From assembly GCF_014200175.1 (NCBI RefSeq), contig NZ_JACHBD010000003.1:62001-126000 (forward strand): a DNA stretch of 64,000 nucleotides, given 5' to 3'. Positions 45,927-56,380 of the stretch are shown piece by piece. Positions within the stretch are counted from its first letter, which is position 1; every line of letters begins with the position of its first letter. This stretch comes from Rhizobium lentis. GTDB taxonomy: Bacteria > Pseudomonadota > Alphaproteobacteria > Rhizobiales > Rhizobiaceae. Under the pieces are notes generated by a model that worked only from the letters and a program-made list of their open reading frames with translations, searched no databases and had not been told where the DNA came from. Position numbers and translations under genes: made by a program.

Positions 45927-47926
45927 CAGAAGGAACTCCCGAGCATCATCCAGGTAACGAGCGCCGCAATGCCGATCAGCATGGCGAAGGCGTAGTGATA
46001 GAGGTAACCGGTCTGCAGGCGGACGACGCGGTCGGTGACGGCGACGACGCGGGCGGCCACGCCGTTCGGGCCGTAGGTGTCGATGACGCCAACGTCACCC
46101 TTCTTCCACAGGAAGCGGCCAAGCGCTCTGGCGGTGCGGACGAAGAGGAAGTCGTAGAGCTCGTCGAAGTACCACTTGTTCAAGAGGAACTGGTAGAGAA
46201 CCCGGTGCTGCTTGGCGAGGACGCGCGGCGTCTCCGGCGAGCGGATATACATGTACCAGGCGGTGACAAAGCCGAGCACCATGGCGATGAAGGGGCTCAG
46301 AGCCACGAGCGCCGGCACGTGGTGGAACTCTTCGACGAGTTCGTTCTCGGCGCCGGTGAAAAGCGCACCCTTCCAGAACTCGGCATACTCCTCGCCGTAG
46401 AACCGGCCTTCGAAGAGCACACCCGCCAGCACCGCGCCGATCGCCAGCAGATAGAGCGGCACCAGCATGACCTGCGGCGATTCGTGAACGTGGTGCATGA
46501 CCTCGTGCGAAGCGCGCGGCTTGCCGAAGAAGGTCATGAAGATCAGGCGCCAGGAATAGAAGCTGGTGAAGAGCGCGGCGATGACCAGCAGCGAGAAGGC
46601 AAAGCCTGCGACCGGCGAGTGCGAAGCATAGGTCGCCTCGATGATCACATCCTTGGAGAAGAAGCCGGCAAAGCCGATCGGCGTGAAGGGAATGCCGACG
46701 CCGGTGATCGCCAGGGTGCCGATGATCATCAGCCAGAAGGTCACCTTGATGTGCGGCCGCAGGCCGCCCATGTAGCGCATGTCCTGCTCGCCATCGACGG
46801 CGTGGATGACCGAGCCGGCGCAGAGGAAGAGCAGTGCCTTGAAGAAGGCATGCGTGAACAGATGGAAGATCGCCGCGCCATAGGCCCCTACCCCGAGCGC
46901 CACGAACATGTAGCCGAGCTGCGAGCAGGTGGAATAGGCGATGACGCGCTTGATGTCGTTCTGCACGAGGCCGACAGTCGCCGCGAAGAAGGCGGTGATC
47001 GCGCCGATCACGGTGACGACGGTCAGTGCATCCGGCGACAGTTCGAAAAGCGGCGACATGCGGGCGACAAGGAAGACGCCGGCGGTGACCATGGTGGCGG
47101 CGTGGATGAGGGCCGAGACCGGGGTCGGGCCTTCCATGGCGTCCGGTAGCCAGGTGTGCAGCAGGAACTGCGCCGACTTGCCCATGGCGCCCATGAAGAG
47201 CAGCAGGCAAATGCCGGTCAGCGCATGCGCCTTGTCGAGCTGCATGCCGAAGAGGTTGAGGATGACTTCGCTCGCCTCGCCGCCGCCTTCATGCGGGGCG
47301 AAATTCGAGGCATTGGCGAAGATCGTGTCGAGATTGATTGCGCCGAACAGCACGAAGACACCGGCAATGCCGAGCACGAAGCCGAAGTCGCCGACGCGGT
47401 TGACGATGAAGGCCTTCATCGCCGCGGCCGTTGCCGAGGGCTTCTTGAACCAGAAGCCGATCAGCAGATAAGAGGCAAGACCGACGCCTTCCCAGCCGAA
47501 GAACATCTGCGCCAGGTTGTCGGCCGTCACCAGCATCAGCATGGCGAAGGTGAAGAGCGAGAGATAGGCGAAGAAACGCGGGCGATGCGGATCGGTATGC
47601 ATGTAACCGATCGAATAGACGTGCACCAGCATCGAGACCGTGTTGACGACGATCAGCATGACCGAGGTCAGCGTATCCACCCGCAGCGACCAGGAGGCAT
47701 CGATGCCGCCGGACTGAATCCAGCGCAGCACCTCGACCTTGATCGGGCCGCCTTCGGCGTGGCCCATGCCAACGGTGAAGAAGACGTACCAGGAGAGGAT
47801 GGCGGCGATGATCATCAGGCCGCTGGTGACATATTCCGAAGCCTTGGCGCCGATGGCGCGGCCGAATAGGCCGGCGACGATCGCACCGATCAAGGGAAGA
47901 AAGACGATAGCCTTATAGAGGAACAT
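45926..47926 (-). CDS. nuoL: NADH-quinone oxidoreductase subunit L
   Basis: The largest antiporter-like subunit, 666 residues. The N-terminal half has [19 protein letters not shown] (helix-5 Glu), [20 protein letters not shown] and [17 protein letters not shown]. The C-terminal part (about 510-666) contains the long lateral helix and a last membrane helix. It lies 8 bp after nuoK. Confidence 0.96.
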   Translation of the reverse strand: MFLYKAIVFLPLIGAIVAGLFGRAIGAKASEYVTSGLMIIAAILSWYVFFTVGMGHAEGGPIKVEVLRWIQSGGIDASWSLRVDTLTSVMLIVVNTVSMLVHVYSIGYMHTDPHRPRFFAYLSLFTFAMLMLVTADNLAQMFFGWEGVGLASYLLIGFWFKKPSATAAAMKAFIVNRVGDFGFVLGIAGVFVLFGAINLDTIFANASNFAPHEGGGEASEVILNLFGMQLDKAHALTGICLLLFMGAMGKSAQFLLHTWLPDAMEGPTPVSALIHAATMVTAGVFLVARMSPLFELSPDALTVVTVIGAITAFFAATVGLVQNDIKRVIAYSTCSQLGYMFVALGVGAYGAAIFHLFTHAFFKALLFLCAGSVIHAVDGEQDMRYMGGLRPHIKVTFWLMIIGTLAITGVGIPFTPIGFAGFFSKDVIIEATYASHSPVAGFAFSLLVIAALFTSFYSWRLIFMTFFGKPRASHEVMHHVHESPQVMLVPLYLLAIGAVLAGVLFEGRFYGEEYAEFWKGALFTGAENELVEEFHHVPALVALSPFIAMVLGFVTAWYMYIRSPETPRVLAKQHRVLYQFLLNKWYFDELYDFLFVRTARALGRFLWKKGDVGVIDTYGPNGVAARVVAVTDRVVRLQTGYLYHYAFAMLIGIAALVTWMMLGSSF

Positions 47927-47933
47927 GAGCCAC

Positions 47934-48242
47934 TCAGCCCTTCATCATATTGACGTCTTCGACCGCGATCGAGCCGCGGTTGCGGTAGAAGACAACGAGA
48001 ATTGCAAGACCGATCGCCGCCTCGGCAGCCGCCACCGTCAGGATGAACAGCGCAAAGACCTGTCCGACGATGTCGTTCAGGAAGTGGGAGAAGGCGACCA
48101 TGTTGATGTTGACGGAAAGCAGGATCAGTTCGACCGACATCAGGATGACGATGACGTTCTTCCGGTTCAGGAAGATGCCGAAGACGCCGAGCGTGAAGAG
48201 GATGGCGCTGACCGTCAGGTAATGGGAAAGACCGATGACCAT
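47934..48242 (-). CDS. nuoK: NADH-quinone oxidoreductase subunit K
   Basis: A 102-residue subunit with three membrane helices. Conserved Glu residues lie in [11 protein letters not shown] (helix 2) and in [11 protein letters not shown] (helix 3), part of the proton/quinone coupling path. It is in the standard position between nuoJ and nuoL. Confidence 0.96.
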   Translation of the reverse strand: MVIGLSHYLTVSAILFTLGVFGIFLNRKNVIVILMSVELILLSVNINMVAFSHFLNDIVGQVFALFILTVAAAEAAIGLAILVVFYRNRGSIAVEDVNMMKG

Positions 48243-48265
48243 GTTCTTTGTTCCTTGACCTGCCT

Positions 48266-48880
48266 TTAGACGCCCTGCCCGGGCTTGACCGAAACCACCT
48301 CGACGGCAGTGGCGGGCGTGCGGGCAACCTGCCTGGGGATATTCTGCCGCTTGATGTTGGTGCGGTGCCGAAGCGTCAGGACGATGGCGCCGATCATGGC
48401 GACCAGCAGCACCAGGCCGGCGATCTCGAAGAAGTAGACATAATTGGTGTAGAGCACGTCACCGAGAGCGGCCGTATTGGTGCGCTCCGTCAGCGCCGGG
48501 ATCGGCATGGCGACAGTCTTGGCGATCTCAGGCGAGATGACGCTGCCGCCGATGACGACGATCAGCTCGGCTGCGAGAATGATCCCGATCAGCCCGCCGA
48601 TCGGCGCATATTCGAGAACCCCTGCCCTGAGCTCGGTGAAGTCGATATCGAGCATCATCACCACGAAGAGGAAGAGCACGGCGACGGCGCCGACATAGAC
48701 GACAAGCAGGATCATCGCCAGGAATTCGGCGCCGAGCAGCAGGAAGAGGCCGGCCGCGTTGAAGAACACCAGGATCAGGAACAGAACCGAGTGAACCGGG
48801 TTCTTCGCCCAGATGACCATGAACGCCGACGCCACCGCGACAAAGGCGAAAAGATAGAAAAATAGAGCCTGCAGACCCAT
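48266..48880 (-). CDS. nuoJ: NADH-quinone oxidoreductase subunit J
   Basis: A 204-residue subunit with five membrane helices, starting [16 protein letters not shown]. The conserved helix-3 segment [20 protein letters not shown] carries the Tyr/Gly residues of the pi-bulge that flips during turnover. The frame extends upstream to 48955, but those residues are not membrane-like. ATG 48880 after GGCACCAAC is the family start. Confidence 0.95.
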   Translation of the reverse strand: MGLQALFFYLFAFVAVASAFMVIWAKNPVHSVLFLILVFFNAAGLFLLLGAEFLAMILLVVYVGAVAVLFLFVVMMLDIDFTELRAGVLEYAPIGGLIGIILAAELIVVIGGSVISPEIAKTVAMPIPALTERTNTAALGDVLYTNYVYFFEIAGLVLLVAMIGAIVLTLRHRTNIKRQNIPRQVARTPATAVEVVSVKPGQGV

Positions 48881-49019
48881 GTTGGTGCCTTTTTCATCTT
48901 CCCCCGGGCAGCCGGGAGTTTTTCTGCCCGATAGAGCATTGCGGCTGACCGGCAAAGCTCCTGTGCATATTGACCGCTAGAGGAGCAGCAGAGCTCCATC
49001 GCGGCATTTCAAAACCCAA

Positions 49020-49511
49020 TCAGCGGTACGGCGAATCGATCGCGATATTGCGGGCGATTTCGCGCTCCCACCGGTCTCCGTTATCGAGAAGGCGCGCCTT
49101 GTCGAAATAGAGCTCTTCGCGGGTTTCCGTCGCAAATTCGAAATTCGGACCCTCGACGATCGCGTCAACAGGGCAGGCTTCCTGGCAGAAGCCGCAATAG
49201 ATGCACTTCACCATGTCGATGTCGTAGCGTACGGTGCGGCGCGTGCCGTCGTTGCGGCGCGGACCCGCCTCGATGGTGATGGCCTGGGCAGGACAGATCG
49301 CCTCGCAGAGCTTGCAGGCGATGCAGCGCTCTTCGCCGTTCGGATAACGGCGCAGCGCATGTTCGCCGCGGAAACGCGGGGAGACCGGACCCTTTTCGAA
49401 GGGATAGTTGATCGTCGCCTTCTGGCGGAAGAAATAGCGCATCGACAGAAAGAACGCGCCGAAGAATTCCTTGAGGAACAGCGAGTTGATGGAGCTGGAC
49501 AAGCTTCCCAT
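49020..49511 (-). CDS. nuoI: NADH-quinone oxidoreductase subunit I
   Basis: A 163-residue ferredoxin-like subunit holding clusters N6a and N6b: [12 protein letters not shown] and [12 protein letters not shown] give eight cysteines for two [4Fe-4S] centres. The N-terminal amphipathic helix ([16 protein letters not shown]) lies along the membrane. ATG 49511 follows GGAGG. A 139-bp spacer separates it from nuoJ. Confidence 0.96.
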   Translation of the reverse strand: MGSLSSSINSLFLKEFFGAFFLSMRYFFRQKATINYPFEKGPVSPRFRGEHALRRYPNGEERCIACKLCEAICPAQAITIEAGPRRNDGTRRTVRYDIDMVKCIYCGFCQEACPVDAIVEGPNFEFATETREELYFDKARLLDNGDRWEREIARNIAIDSPYR

Positions 49512-49551
49512 CTTCAACCTCCAATTTTGCCGGAAACGAGAGCGGGCGTCA

Positions 49552-50595
49552 TCAAGCCCATCCCATCAGCTTCAGCACGAATGCAACGATGATGACCATG
49601 GCGAGCGACAGCGGCAGGAAAACTTTCCAGCCGAGGCGCATGAGCTGGTCGTAGCGGTAGCGCGGAACGAAGGCCTTGACCATCGCGAACATGAAGAACA
49701 CCAGGCATGCCTTGAGGGTGAACCAGATGATGCCGGGAACCCAGTTGAGGATCCAGATATCGACCGGAGGCAGCCAGCCGCCGAGGAAGAGGATCGTGGT
49801 CAACGCGCACATCAGGCAGACGGCCGCATATTCGCCGAGCATGAACATCATGTATGGCGAAGAGCCGTATTCGACCATGAAGCCGGCAACCAGTTCCGAT
49901 TCGGCTTCCGGAAGGTCGAAGGGCGGACGGTTGGTCTCGGCGAGCGCCGAAATGAAGAAGACGATGAACATCGGGAACAGCGACAGCCAATGCCAGTCGA
50001 GGAACGAGGCAGGCAGGCCGAGCATGGTGCCGAGGCCGGTATGCTGTGCATTGACGATGTCGGTCAGGTTCAGCGAACCGACGCAGAGCAGCACGGTGAC
50101 GATGACGAAGCCGATCGAGACTTCGTAGGACACCATCTGCGCCGCCGAGCGCAGCGCACCGAGGAACGGATACTTCGAGTTCGAAGCCCAGCCGCCCATG
50201 ATGATGCCGTAAACCTCGAGCGAAGAGATCGCGAAAATATAGAGGATGCCGACATTGATGTTGGCGATTACCCATCCGTCGGCGAGCGGCACCACCGCCC
50301 AGGTGGACAGCGCCAGAAGAACCGTCACTAGCGGGGCAAGCAGGAAGACCGCCTTGTTGGCGCCGGCTGGAATGATCGGCTCCTTGAAGACGAATTTCAG
50401 AAGGTCGGCGAAGGACTGGAACAGGCCGAAGGGACCGACGACGTTCGGGCCGCGGCGCAGCTGCACGGCCGCCCAGATCTTACGGTCGGCAAGCAGCACG
50501 TAAGCAATGAAGACGAGCAGGCAGACAAGAAGCAGCAGCGATTGCCCGATCATGATGATCGCCGGCAAGACATAGGTCGAAAAGAAAGAATCCAT
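49552..50595 (-). CDS. nuoH: NADH-quinone oxidoreductase subunit H
   Basis: A 347-residue membrane subunit with eight or more helices that forms part of the quinone chamber. Diagnostic segments are [22 protein letters not shown] (about residues 42-63) and the third-loop motif [21 protein letters not shown] (about 205-225). It lies 12 bp after the nuoG stop. Confidence 0.96.
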   Translation of the reverse strand: MDSFFSTYVLPAIIMIGQSLLLLVCLLVFIAYVLLADRKIWAAVQLRRGPNVVGPFGLFQSFADLLKFVFKEPIIPAGANKAVFLLAPLVTVLLALSTWAVVPLADGWVIANINVGILYIFAISSLEVYGIIMGGWASNSKYPFLGALRSAAQMVSYEVSIGFVIVTVLLCVGSLNLTDIVNAQHTGLGTMLGLPASFLDWHWLSLFPMFIVFFISALAETNRPPFDLPEAESELVAGFMVEYGSSPYMMFMLGEYAAVCLMCALTTILFLGGWLPPVDIWILNWVPGIIWFTLKACLVFFMFAMVKAFVPRYRYDQLMRLGWKVFLPLSLAMVIIVAFVLKLMGWA

Positions 50596-50607
50596 GGTCC
50601 CCTGCCC

Positions 50608-52689
50608 TTACTCTGCCGCGACTTTGAAGTTGTTGCGGGCCAATGCCGAGCACTCGGCCATGACAGCCGAGGCACGCGCAATCGGGTTCGTCAAATAGAA
50701 GTCTTTGACCGGCGACGCAAACCCTGACTTGTTCATCTTGCCGGCTTTTTTCGCAACTGCGGCAATTTGGGCGCTATCGGTTTCGGCGATCTCGTCGATG
50801 GCGGCGAAATGCGGGAAAGCGGCATAGAGCCGGCCACGCAGTTCACTCAGCGAATCGAAGGGAAGCTTCTTGCCGAGCACGTCGGAAAGGGCACGGATAA
50901 TTGCCCAGTCCTCGCGGGCATCGCCCGGTGCAAAGCCTGCGCGGCTGCCCATCTGTACCCGGCCTTCGGTGTTGACCCAGGTGCCGGATTTTTCAGTGTA
51001 GGCTGCGGCCGGCAGGATGACGTCGGCATGATGCGCGCCGTTATCGCCATGCGAGCCGATATAGACAGTCAGCCCCGCCTTCTTGGCGGTGAAGTCAAGT
51101 TCGTCGGCGCCGAGCAGGAAGAGCACGTCCATCGACGTCAGCATTTCGGCGGCATTGACGCCCTTGGCACCCGGCACGAAGCCGAGGTCGAGGCCGCCGA
51201 CGCGCGAGGCGGCGGTATGAAGGACGGCAAAGCCGTTCCAGCCTTCGACAACCGCGCCGACCGAACCGGCGAGCTTGGCGGCACTGGCGAGAACGCCGGC
51301 GCCGTCGCTGCGCGACAGCGCGCCTTGGCCAATGATGATCATCGGCTTGGCAGCGTTCTTCAGGACGTCGGCAAAGGCATGGCCGCCATCGACCACATCC
51401 TTCAGCGTGTCGGGACCGGCGCCGAGATAGTCATAGCTGTAGCGCAGTTCGCCCGGCTCGCCGATGACGCCGATCGGGAACTTGCCGCGGCGCCAGCGCT
51501 TGCGGATGCGGGCGTTGAGGATCGCCGCCTCGAAGCGCGGATTGGCGCCGATGATCAGCAGCGCGTCGGCCTGGTCGATACCTGCGATGGTCGGGTTGAA
51601 GAGGTAGCTGGCGCGGCCGAGCGACGGATCGAGTGCCGCCCCATCCTGGCGACAGTCGAGATTGGCGGAGCCGAGCGACTTCACCAGTTCGGAAAGCGCA
51701 TACATTTCCTCAACGGAAGCAAGATCGCCGGCGATCGCACCGATCTTGTCGCCCGAAGTGGCGCCAACGGCGGCCTTGATGGCGCCGAAGGCTTCGGCCC
51801 AGGTGGCCGGCTGCAGGCGGCCGTCGCGGCGGACATAGGGCCGGTCGAGGCGCTGGGTCTTCAGGCCGTCCCAGATGAAGCGGCTCTTGTCGGAGATCCA
51901 CTCCTCATTGATCGCCTCGTTGACGCGCGGCAGGATGCGCATAACTTCGCGGCCGCGGGTATCGACGCGGATCGCCGAGCCGACAGCATCCATGACGTCG
52001 ATCGATTCGGTCTTGTTCAGTTCCCAGGGGCGCGCGGTAAAGGCGAAGGGCTTGGAGGTGAGCGCGCCGACCGGGCAAAGGTCGACGACATTGCCCTGCA
52101 GTTCCGAGGTCATCGCCTGTTCGAGATAAGTGGTGATCTCGGCATCCTCGCCGCGGCCGATCAGGCCGAGTTCGGAAATGCCGGCAACCTCGGTGGTGAA
52201 GCGGACGCAACGCGTGCAGTGGATGCAGCGGTTCATCACCGTCTTGACCAGCGGGCCGATATATTTGTCTTCGACGGCGCGCTTGTCTTCCTGGTAGCGC
52301 GAGGTATCGATGCCAAAGGCCATCGCCTGGTCCTGCAGGTCGCATTCGCCGCCCTGGTCACAGATCGGGCAATCGAGCGGATGGTTGATCAGCAGGAATT
52401 CCATCACGCCTTCGCGGGCCTTTTTGACCATCGGCGTGTTGGTGAAGACCTCGGGCAGTTCGCCGTTCGGGCCGCCGCGGATGTCGCGAACGCTCATGGC
52501 GCAGGAAGCTTGCGGCTTCGGCGGGCCGCCCTTCACTTCGACAAGGCACATGCGGCAATTGCCGGCAACCGACAGGCGCTCGTGGAAGCAGAAGCGCGGA
52601 ACTTCGGCCCCGGCATCCTCACACGCCTGCAATAGCGTGAAATGATCCGGAACTTCGATCTCGTTGCCGTCAATCTTCAGTTTTGCCAT
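50608..52689 (-). CDS. nuoG: NADH-quinone oxidoreductase subunit G
   Basis: A 693-residue peripheral-arm subunit. The N-terminal 2Fe-2S domain has CFHERLSVAGNCRMCLVEV. The N5 site with a His ligand is in HPLDCPICDQGGECDLQD, and the N4 site is CIHCTRCVRF...C. A molybdopterin-type fold fills the C-terminal part without a cofactor. The extra N7 cluster cysteines of E. coli were not seen. 225 bp of non-coding DNA separate it from the helix-hairpin-helix gene upstream. Confidence 0.96.
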   Translation of the reverse strand: MAKLKIDGNEIEVPDHFTLLQACEDAGAEVPRFCFHERLSVAGNCRMCLVEVKGGPPKPQASCAMSVRDIRGGPNGELPEVFTNTPMVKKAREGVMEFLLINHPLDCPICDQGGECDLQDQAMAFGIDTSRYQEDKRAVEDKYIGPLVKTVMNRCIHCTRCVRFTTEVAGISELGLIGRGEDAEITTYLEQAMTSELQGNVVDLCPVGALTSKPFAFTARPWELNKTESIDVMDAVGSAIRVDTRGREVMRILPRVNEAINEEWISDKSRFIWDGLKTQRLDRPYVRRDGRLQPATWAEAFGAIKAAVGATSGDKIGAIAGDLASVEEMYALSELVKSLGSANLDCRQDGAALDPSLGRASYLFNPTIAGIDQADALLIIGANPRFEAAILNARIRKRWRRGKFPIGVIGEPGELRYSYDYLGAGPDTLKDVVDGGHAFADVLKNAAKPMIIIGQGALSRSDGAGVLASAAKLAGSVGAVVEGWNGFAVLHTAASRVGGLDLGFVPGAKGVNAAEMLTSMDVLFLLGADELDFTAKKAGLTVYIGSHGDNGAHHADVILPAAAYTEKSGTWVNTEGRVQMGSRAGFAPGDAREDWAIIRALSDVLGKKLPFDSLSELRGRLYAAFPHFAAIDEIAETDSAQIAAVAKKAGKMNKSGFASPVKDFYLTNPIARASAVMAECSALARNNFKVAAE

Positions 52690-52914
52690 CGTCGCTCAGT
52701 CCTGTTTCCCGTTTGCCTGATGACGGCAAACAAACCCGTTTTTGCAACATTTTCATTGCCGAGCCGGATCTTTCGTCCTGCCGGCAGCCGATGTCGCCCA
52801 AATTTTCTGTCGCGCGTTCCAGACCCGGAACCCGCACCGGCATCTGCAGCGTGAGGCCCCCGCCCGTCCGCCGATCTGCCCATGTTTCCGGCCGGTTTTT
52901 GACGGCCGGACAGT

Positions 52915-53616
52915 TCATTTCCTTCTGCGGCTCCGCCCGGCGAGAACCTTCGCCTGACCGATCCAGTCGTCGCGGGCGATGCGGCCGTCGAAGCCAAGCT
53001 CAGCGTCGAGCCGGGCGATGTCCTCGTCGGTCCAGGCGGCAATCTCGGCAAAGCTGCGAATGCCCTTGGCATTCAGCACCTGCTCCAGCTTCGGGCCGAT
53101 GCCGGCGATCAGCTTGAGATCGTTGGCTTTTGCAGCCCGCGCGACCGGTTTTGCCTTCACGACCGGCTTTGGCTGGCTTGGCGGCGCCGGCTCGCTTGCC
53201 TGGACCGGTGCGATTGCGGGCTTGACCACCGTCAGTCTCGGCCCGGCCTTTTTCTCGGCCGCAGGCTTCTCCGCAAAGGACTTGGTGAAAACCTTGACGG
53301 CCGGACGGATATTTTCCGGCCGGATGTCAACATCGGGCATCGGCTCGTCCGGCGGCGTGTCGTCGAGGGCGGCGGCAAGCTTGCCGGTCGTTTCCAGCGC
53401 GCTCTGGAAGGCCCCGAAAAAGGCGCTCGCCATTTGCGTCGAGAAACCGAAGCCGATCGCCGTTGCGGCGGCAAAGGCAGCGGCCGGATGCGCCATCAGT
53501 GGATGCACAGGCATCGCCTGTGCGTTTTCCAGCATCTCGGCGGCAAGACGGCCGAAGCCGGCCGCGATATCGGCAGTCTCTTCCTTCTTCCCACTTTTCG
53601 ATGCCTTGTCCGTCAT
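52915..53616 (-). CDS. nuo-cluster protein with C-terminal helix-hairpin-helix domain
   Basis: A 233-residue protein of unknown function placed between nuoF (2 bp) and nuoG. It has a helical, Ala-rich N-terminal half with a hydrophobic stretch near residues 40-80, a Pro/Lys/Ala-rich linker (about 110-165), then a helix-hairpin-helix domain (about 166-225: LKLIAGIGPKLEQVLNAKGI, then GRIARDDWIGQAK). The domain is clearly related to the tail of NuoE in the same operon. I infer an accessory or assembly role in complex I, with moderate certainty. Confidence 0.85.
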   Translation of the reverse strand: MTDKASKSGKKEETADIAAGFGRLAAEMLENAQAMPVHPLMAHPAAAFAAATAIGFGFSTQMASAFFGAFQSALETTGKLAAALDDTPPDEPMPDVDIRPENIRPAVKVFTKSFAEKPAAEKKAGPRLTVVKPAIAPVQASEPAPPSQPKPVVKAKPVARAAKANDLKLIAGIGPKLEQVLNAKGIRSFAEIAAWTDEDIARLDAELGFDGRIARDDWIGQAKVLAGRSRRRK

Positions 53617-53618
53617 GA

Positions 53619-54923
53619 TTATTCAGCCGCCTCCAGAACCGCGCCGTGGTCAAGCGCGCTTGCCGTATACTGGTCGATGCGCTTTTCAATCTCGGGGCGG
53701 AAGTTACGGATCAGACCCTGCACAGGCCATGCGGCGGCGTCGCCGAGCGCGCAAATGGTATGGCCTTCGATCTGCTTGGTCACCTGGAACAGCATGTCGA
53801 TTTCGCGCTTCTGGGCATTGCCCTTGGCCATGCGTTCCATCACGCGCCACATCCAGCCCGTGCCTTCGCGGCAGGGCGTGCACTGGCCGCAGCTCTCGTG
53901 CTTGAAGAAGGCGGAGATGCGGGCGATCGCCTTGATGACGTCGGTGGACTTGTCCATGACGATCGCGGCGGCCGTGCCGAAGGAGGAACCGACGGCACGA
54001 AGGCCGTCGAAATCCATCGGGCAGTCGATGATGTCCTTGGCAGGCACGATCGGGCAGGATGCGCCGCCGGGAATGACGGCGAGCAGATTATCCCAGCCGC
54101 CGCGGATGCCGCCGGCGTGGCGGTCGACCAGTTCGCGGAAGGTGATGCCCATTTCCTCTTCGACCGTGCACGGCTTGTTGACGTGGCCGGAGAGCATGAA
54201 CAGCTTGGTGCCGACATTGTTCGGACGGCCGATGGAAGAGAACCAACCGGCACCGCGGCGCAGGATCGTCGGAGCAACGGCGATCGATTCGACGTTATTA
54301 ACCGTCGTCGGGCAACCATAGAGGCCCATATTGGCCGGGAATGGCGGCTTCAGGCGCGGCTGGCCCTTCTTGCCTTCGAGGCTTTCGAGCAGCGCGGTTT
54401 CCTCGCCGCAGATATAGGCGCCGGCCCCGTGGTGGACGAAGATGTCCATGTCCCAGCCGAGCTTGTTGGTCTTGCCGAGCAGGCCATAGTCATAGCATTC
54501 GTCGATTGCCGCCTGCAGCGCTTCGCGCTCGCGGATATATTCGCCGCGCACATAGATGTAGGCCGCATTGGCGCCCATGGCGAAGCTCGCGACGACGCAG
54601 CCTTCGATCAGCGTATGCGGATCGTGGCGCATGATATCGCGGTCCTTGCAGGTGCCAGGCTCGGATTCGTCGGCGTTGACGACGAGGTAATGCGGGCGGC
54701 CGTCGCTTTCCTTCGGCATGAAGGACCATTTCAAGCCTGTCGGGAAGCCGGCGCCGCCGCGGCCGCGAAGACCGGATGCCTTCATCTCGTTGATGATCCA
54801 GTCACGGCCCTTTTCGAGGATCTGCTTGGTGCCATCCCAGTGGCCGCGGCTCATCGCGCCCTTCAGGGACTTGTCCTTGAGGCCGTAGATGTTGGTAAAG
54901 ATGCGGTCTTTATCTTGTAACAT
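53619..54923 (-). CDS. nuoF: NADH-quinone oxidoreductase subunit F
   Basis: The 434-residue NADH-oxidising subunit. The NADH-binding motif is [16 protein letters not shown], the FMN-binding motif [20 protein letters not shown], and the N3 [4Fe-4S] motif [12 protein letters not shown] plus a later Cys. It is the electron entry point and pairs with NuoE. It follows nuoE after 10 bp. Confidence 0.96.
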   Translation of the reverse strand: MLQDKDRIFTNIYGLKDKSLKGAMSRGHWDGTKQILEKGRDWIINEMKASGLRGRGGAGFPTGLKWSFMPKESDGRPHYLVVNADESEPGTCKDRDIMRHDPHTLIEGCVVASFAMGANAAYIYVRGEYIREREALQAAIDECYDYGLLGKTNKLGWDMDIFVHHGAGAYICGEETALLESLEGKKGQPRLKPPFPANMGLYGCPTTVNNVESIAVAPTILRRGAGWFSSIGRPNNVGTKLFMLSGHVNKPCTVEEEMGITFRELVDRHAGGIRGGWDNLLAVIPGGASCPIVPAKDIIDCPMDFDGLRAVGSSFGTAAAIVMDKSTDVIKAIARISAFFKHESCGQCTPCREGTGWMWRVMERMAKGNAQKREIDMLFQVTKQIEGHTICALGDAAAWPVQGLIRNFRPEIEKRIDQYTASALDHGAVLEAAE

Positions 54924-54933
54924 GCTTCACCTC

Positions 54934-56091
54934 TTACCGCGGCTTCTTGCCGAAGACCTTGATATATTCCGCTTCGCCGCCCTTGGCGAGCGCCTTGGCC
55001 TGCTTGACCCAGTCGTCGCGCTCGATGCGGCCGCGGAAGTTCAGGTAGCCGTCGACCCATTCGCGTTCGGCCTTCTTCCAGCTCGCGACCTGCGCGAAGG
55101 TGAAGATGCCGATTTCGTTCAGCGTCGCCTCGATCTTCGGACCGACGCCGGAGATCATCTTCAGATCATCCGGGGCGGCGGGCTTTTCGACGCCGGTCGG
55201 ACGGTTCTTGTCGGTCAGGCTGGGCTTTGCCGCCGGGGCTTCGGCCTTGACGGCCGGGGCCGGCTCGGCAGCCGCCGTGCCGGAAACCGGCTGTTCTTCG
55301 GCTGCCTTGGCGTTCTTGGCCGCCGCCTTCGGCGCCGTTGCCGGCGTCTTCAGCGCCGCATTGGTCTCGGCATCGGTGCTCTTCGGGCGGGCGGCTTCCG
55401 ACGGCGGGACCGGAGCGGCGTCGACCGGAGCCGATACGCTTTCGGCATCGGTCTTCTTGGCGCGTGTCCTTGCCTTCGGCTCTTCCGTCGTCAGCGAGGT
55501 CAGGCCGCCTTCTGGTGCGGAGAATATGCGGTCGATCTGGGTACCCGGCTTGATGCTCGCGCCATTGCCGGCGGCAAAGGTATCGATGATCTCTTCGAGC
55601 CGGGCGGGCGTCAGATCCTCATAGGTGTCCTTGCCGATCATCACCATCGGGGCGTTGACGCAGGCGCCAAGACATTCGACCTCTTCCCACGACAGCGTGC
55701 CTTCGGCATTGCGCTCGAAGGGATGGGCATGGATCTTGCTTTTGCAGACCGACATCAGCGCTTCCGAGCCGCGCAGCATGCAGGGCGTGGTGCCGCAGAC
55801 CTGGACATGGGCGCGCGTGCCGACGGGATGCAGCTGGAACTGCGTATAGAAGGTCGCGACTTCGAGCACTCTGATATAGGCCATGTCGAGCATGTCGGCG
55901 ATCTTTTCGATCGCCGCACGCGTTACCCAGCCGTCCTGCTCCTGCGCCCGCATCAACAGCGGAATGACCGCCGACTGCTGGCGGCCGGCGGGGTATTTCT
56001 GGATCGTCTTGTCCGCCCAGACCGCATTTTCATCGCTGAAAGCGAATGCGGCAGGCTGAAATTGATCTTCGGCTAATCGACGAACGGACAT
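54934..56091 (-). CDS. nuoE: NADH-quinone oxidoreductase subunit E with long C-terminal extension
   Basis: 385 residues, about twice the usual NuoE length. The first 200 residues are the standard thioredoxin-fold subunit with the N1a [2Fe-2S] ligands CGTTPCMLRG and CLGACVNAPM. An Ala/Pro/Lys-rich linker (about 205-310) then leads to a helix-hairpin-helix domain (LKMISGVGPKIEATLNEIGI and GRIERDDWVKQAKALAK, about 318-372) similar to the separate gene at 52915-53616. Other rhizobial NuoE proteins are, to my knowledge, also long. Confidence 0.94.
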   Translation of the reverse strand: MSVRRLAEDQFQPAAFAFSDENAVWADKTIQKYPAGRQQSAVIPLLMRAQEQDGWVTRAAIEKIADMLDMAYIRVLEVATFYTQFQLHPVGTRAHVQVCGTTPCMLRGSEALMSVCKSKIHAHPFERNAEGTLSWEEVECLGACVNAPMVMIGKDTYEDLTPARLEEIIDTFAAGNGASIKPGTQIDRIFSAPEGGLTSLTTEEPKARTRAKKTDAESVSAPVDAAPVPPSEAARPKSTDAETNAALKTPATAPKAAAKNAKAAEEQPVSGTAAAEPAPAVKAEAPAAKPSLTDKNRPTGVEKPAAPDDLKMISGVGPKIEATLNEIGIFTFAQVASWKKAEREWVDGYLNFRGRIERDDWVKQAKALAKGGEAEYIKVFGKKPR

Positions 56092-56107
56092 TCTTCCTCA
56101 CGCCTTA

Positions 56108-56380
56108 TCAGTTTAGGGTTCCACACCGCGAAGCGGTCAAAGACTGCATTTCGCAGGCATAGGCCGACTGGTCTTTCTGCATAAATACGACGAATTTGCT
56201 GCCATTCGGGATGGCAGCCTTGATCTGATAGCCCTTGGACAAAAGCTCGCCCATGGAGGCTTGCGCCGCCGGCGGTGTCACTTCCTTATGGCCCAACGGC
56301 GTCCCGAGGGTGTCGGCCTCCTGAGCCGAAGCCCCGGATGCCGCAAGAAGGAGAGCGACGGCAAGCGGCAGACGCTGCAT
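56108..56380 (-). CDS. Small exported protein inside the nuo operon
   Basis: A 90-residue protein from ATG 56380, which overlaps the nuoD stop by one base. A signal peptide ([20 protein letters not shown]) ends in a clean cleavage site, giving a mature periplasmic protein of about 70 residues. Two Cys near the end (YACEMQ, SRCGTLN) could form a disulfide. I recognise no family. The frame is open upstream across nuoD, but only this start gives a signal peptide. Its placement suggests a link to complex I or simply a conserved passenger. Confidence 0.8.
   Translation of the reverse strand: MQRLPLAVALLLAASGASAQEADTLGTPLGHKEVTPPAAQASMGELLSKGYQIKAAIPNGSKFVVFMQKDQSAYACEMQSLTASRCGTLN

Noticed and set aside
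50767-52635. Open frame of 622 codons antisense to nuoG
   Set aside because: Shadow of nuoG codon usage; no motif or start signal.
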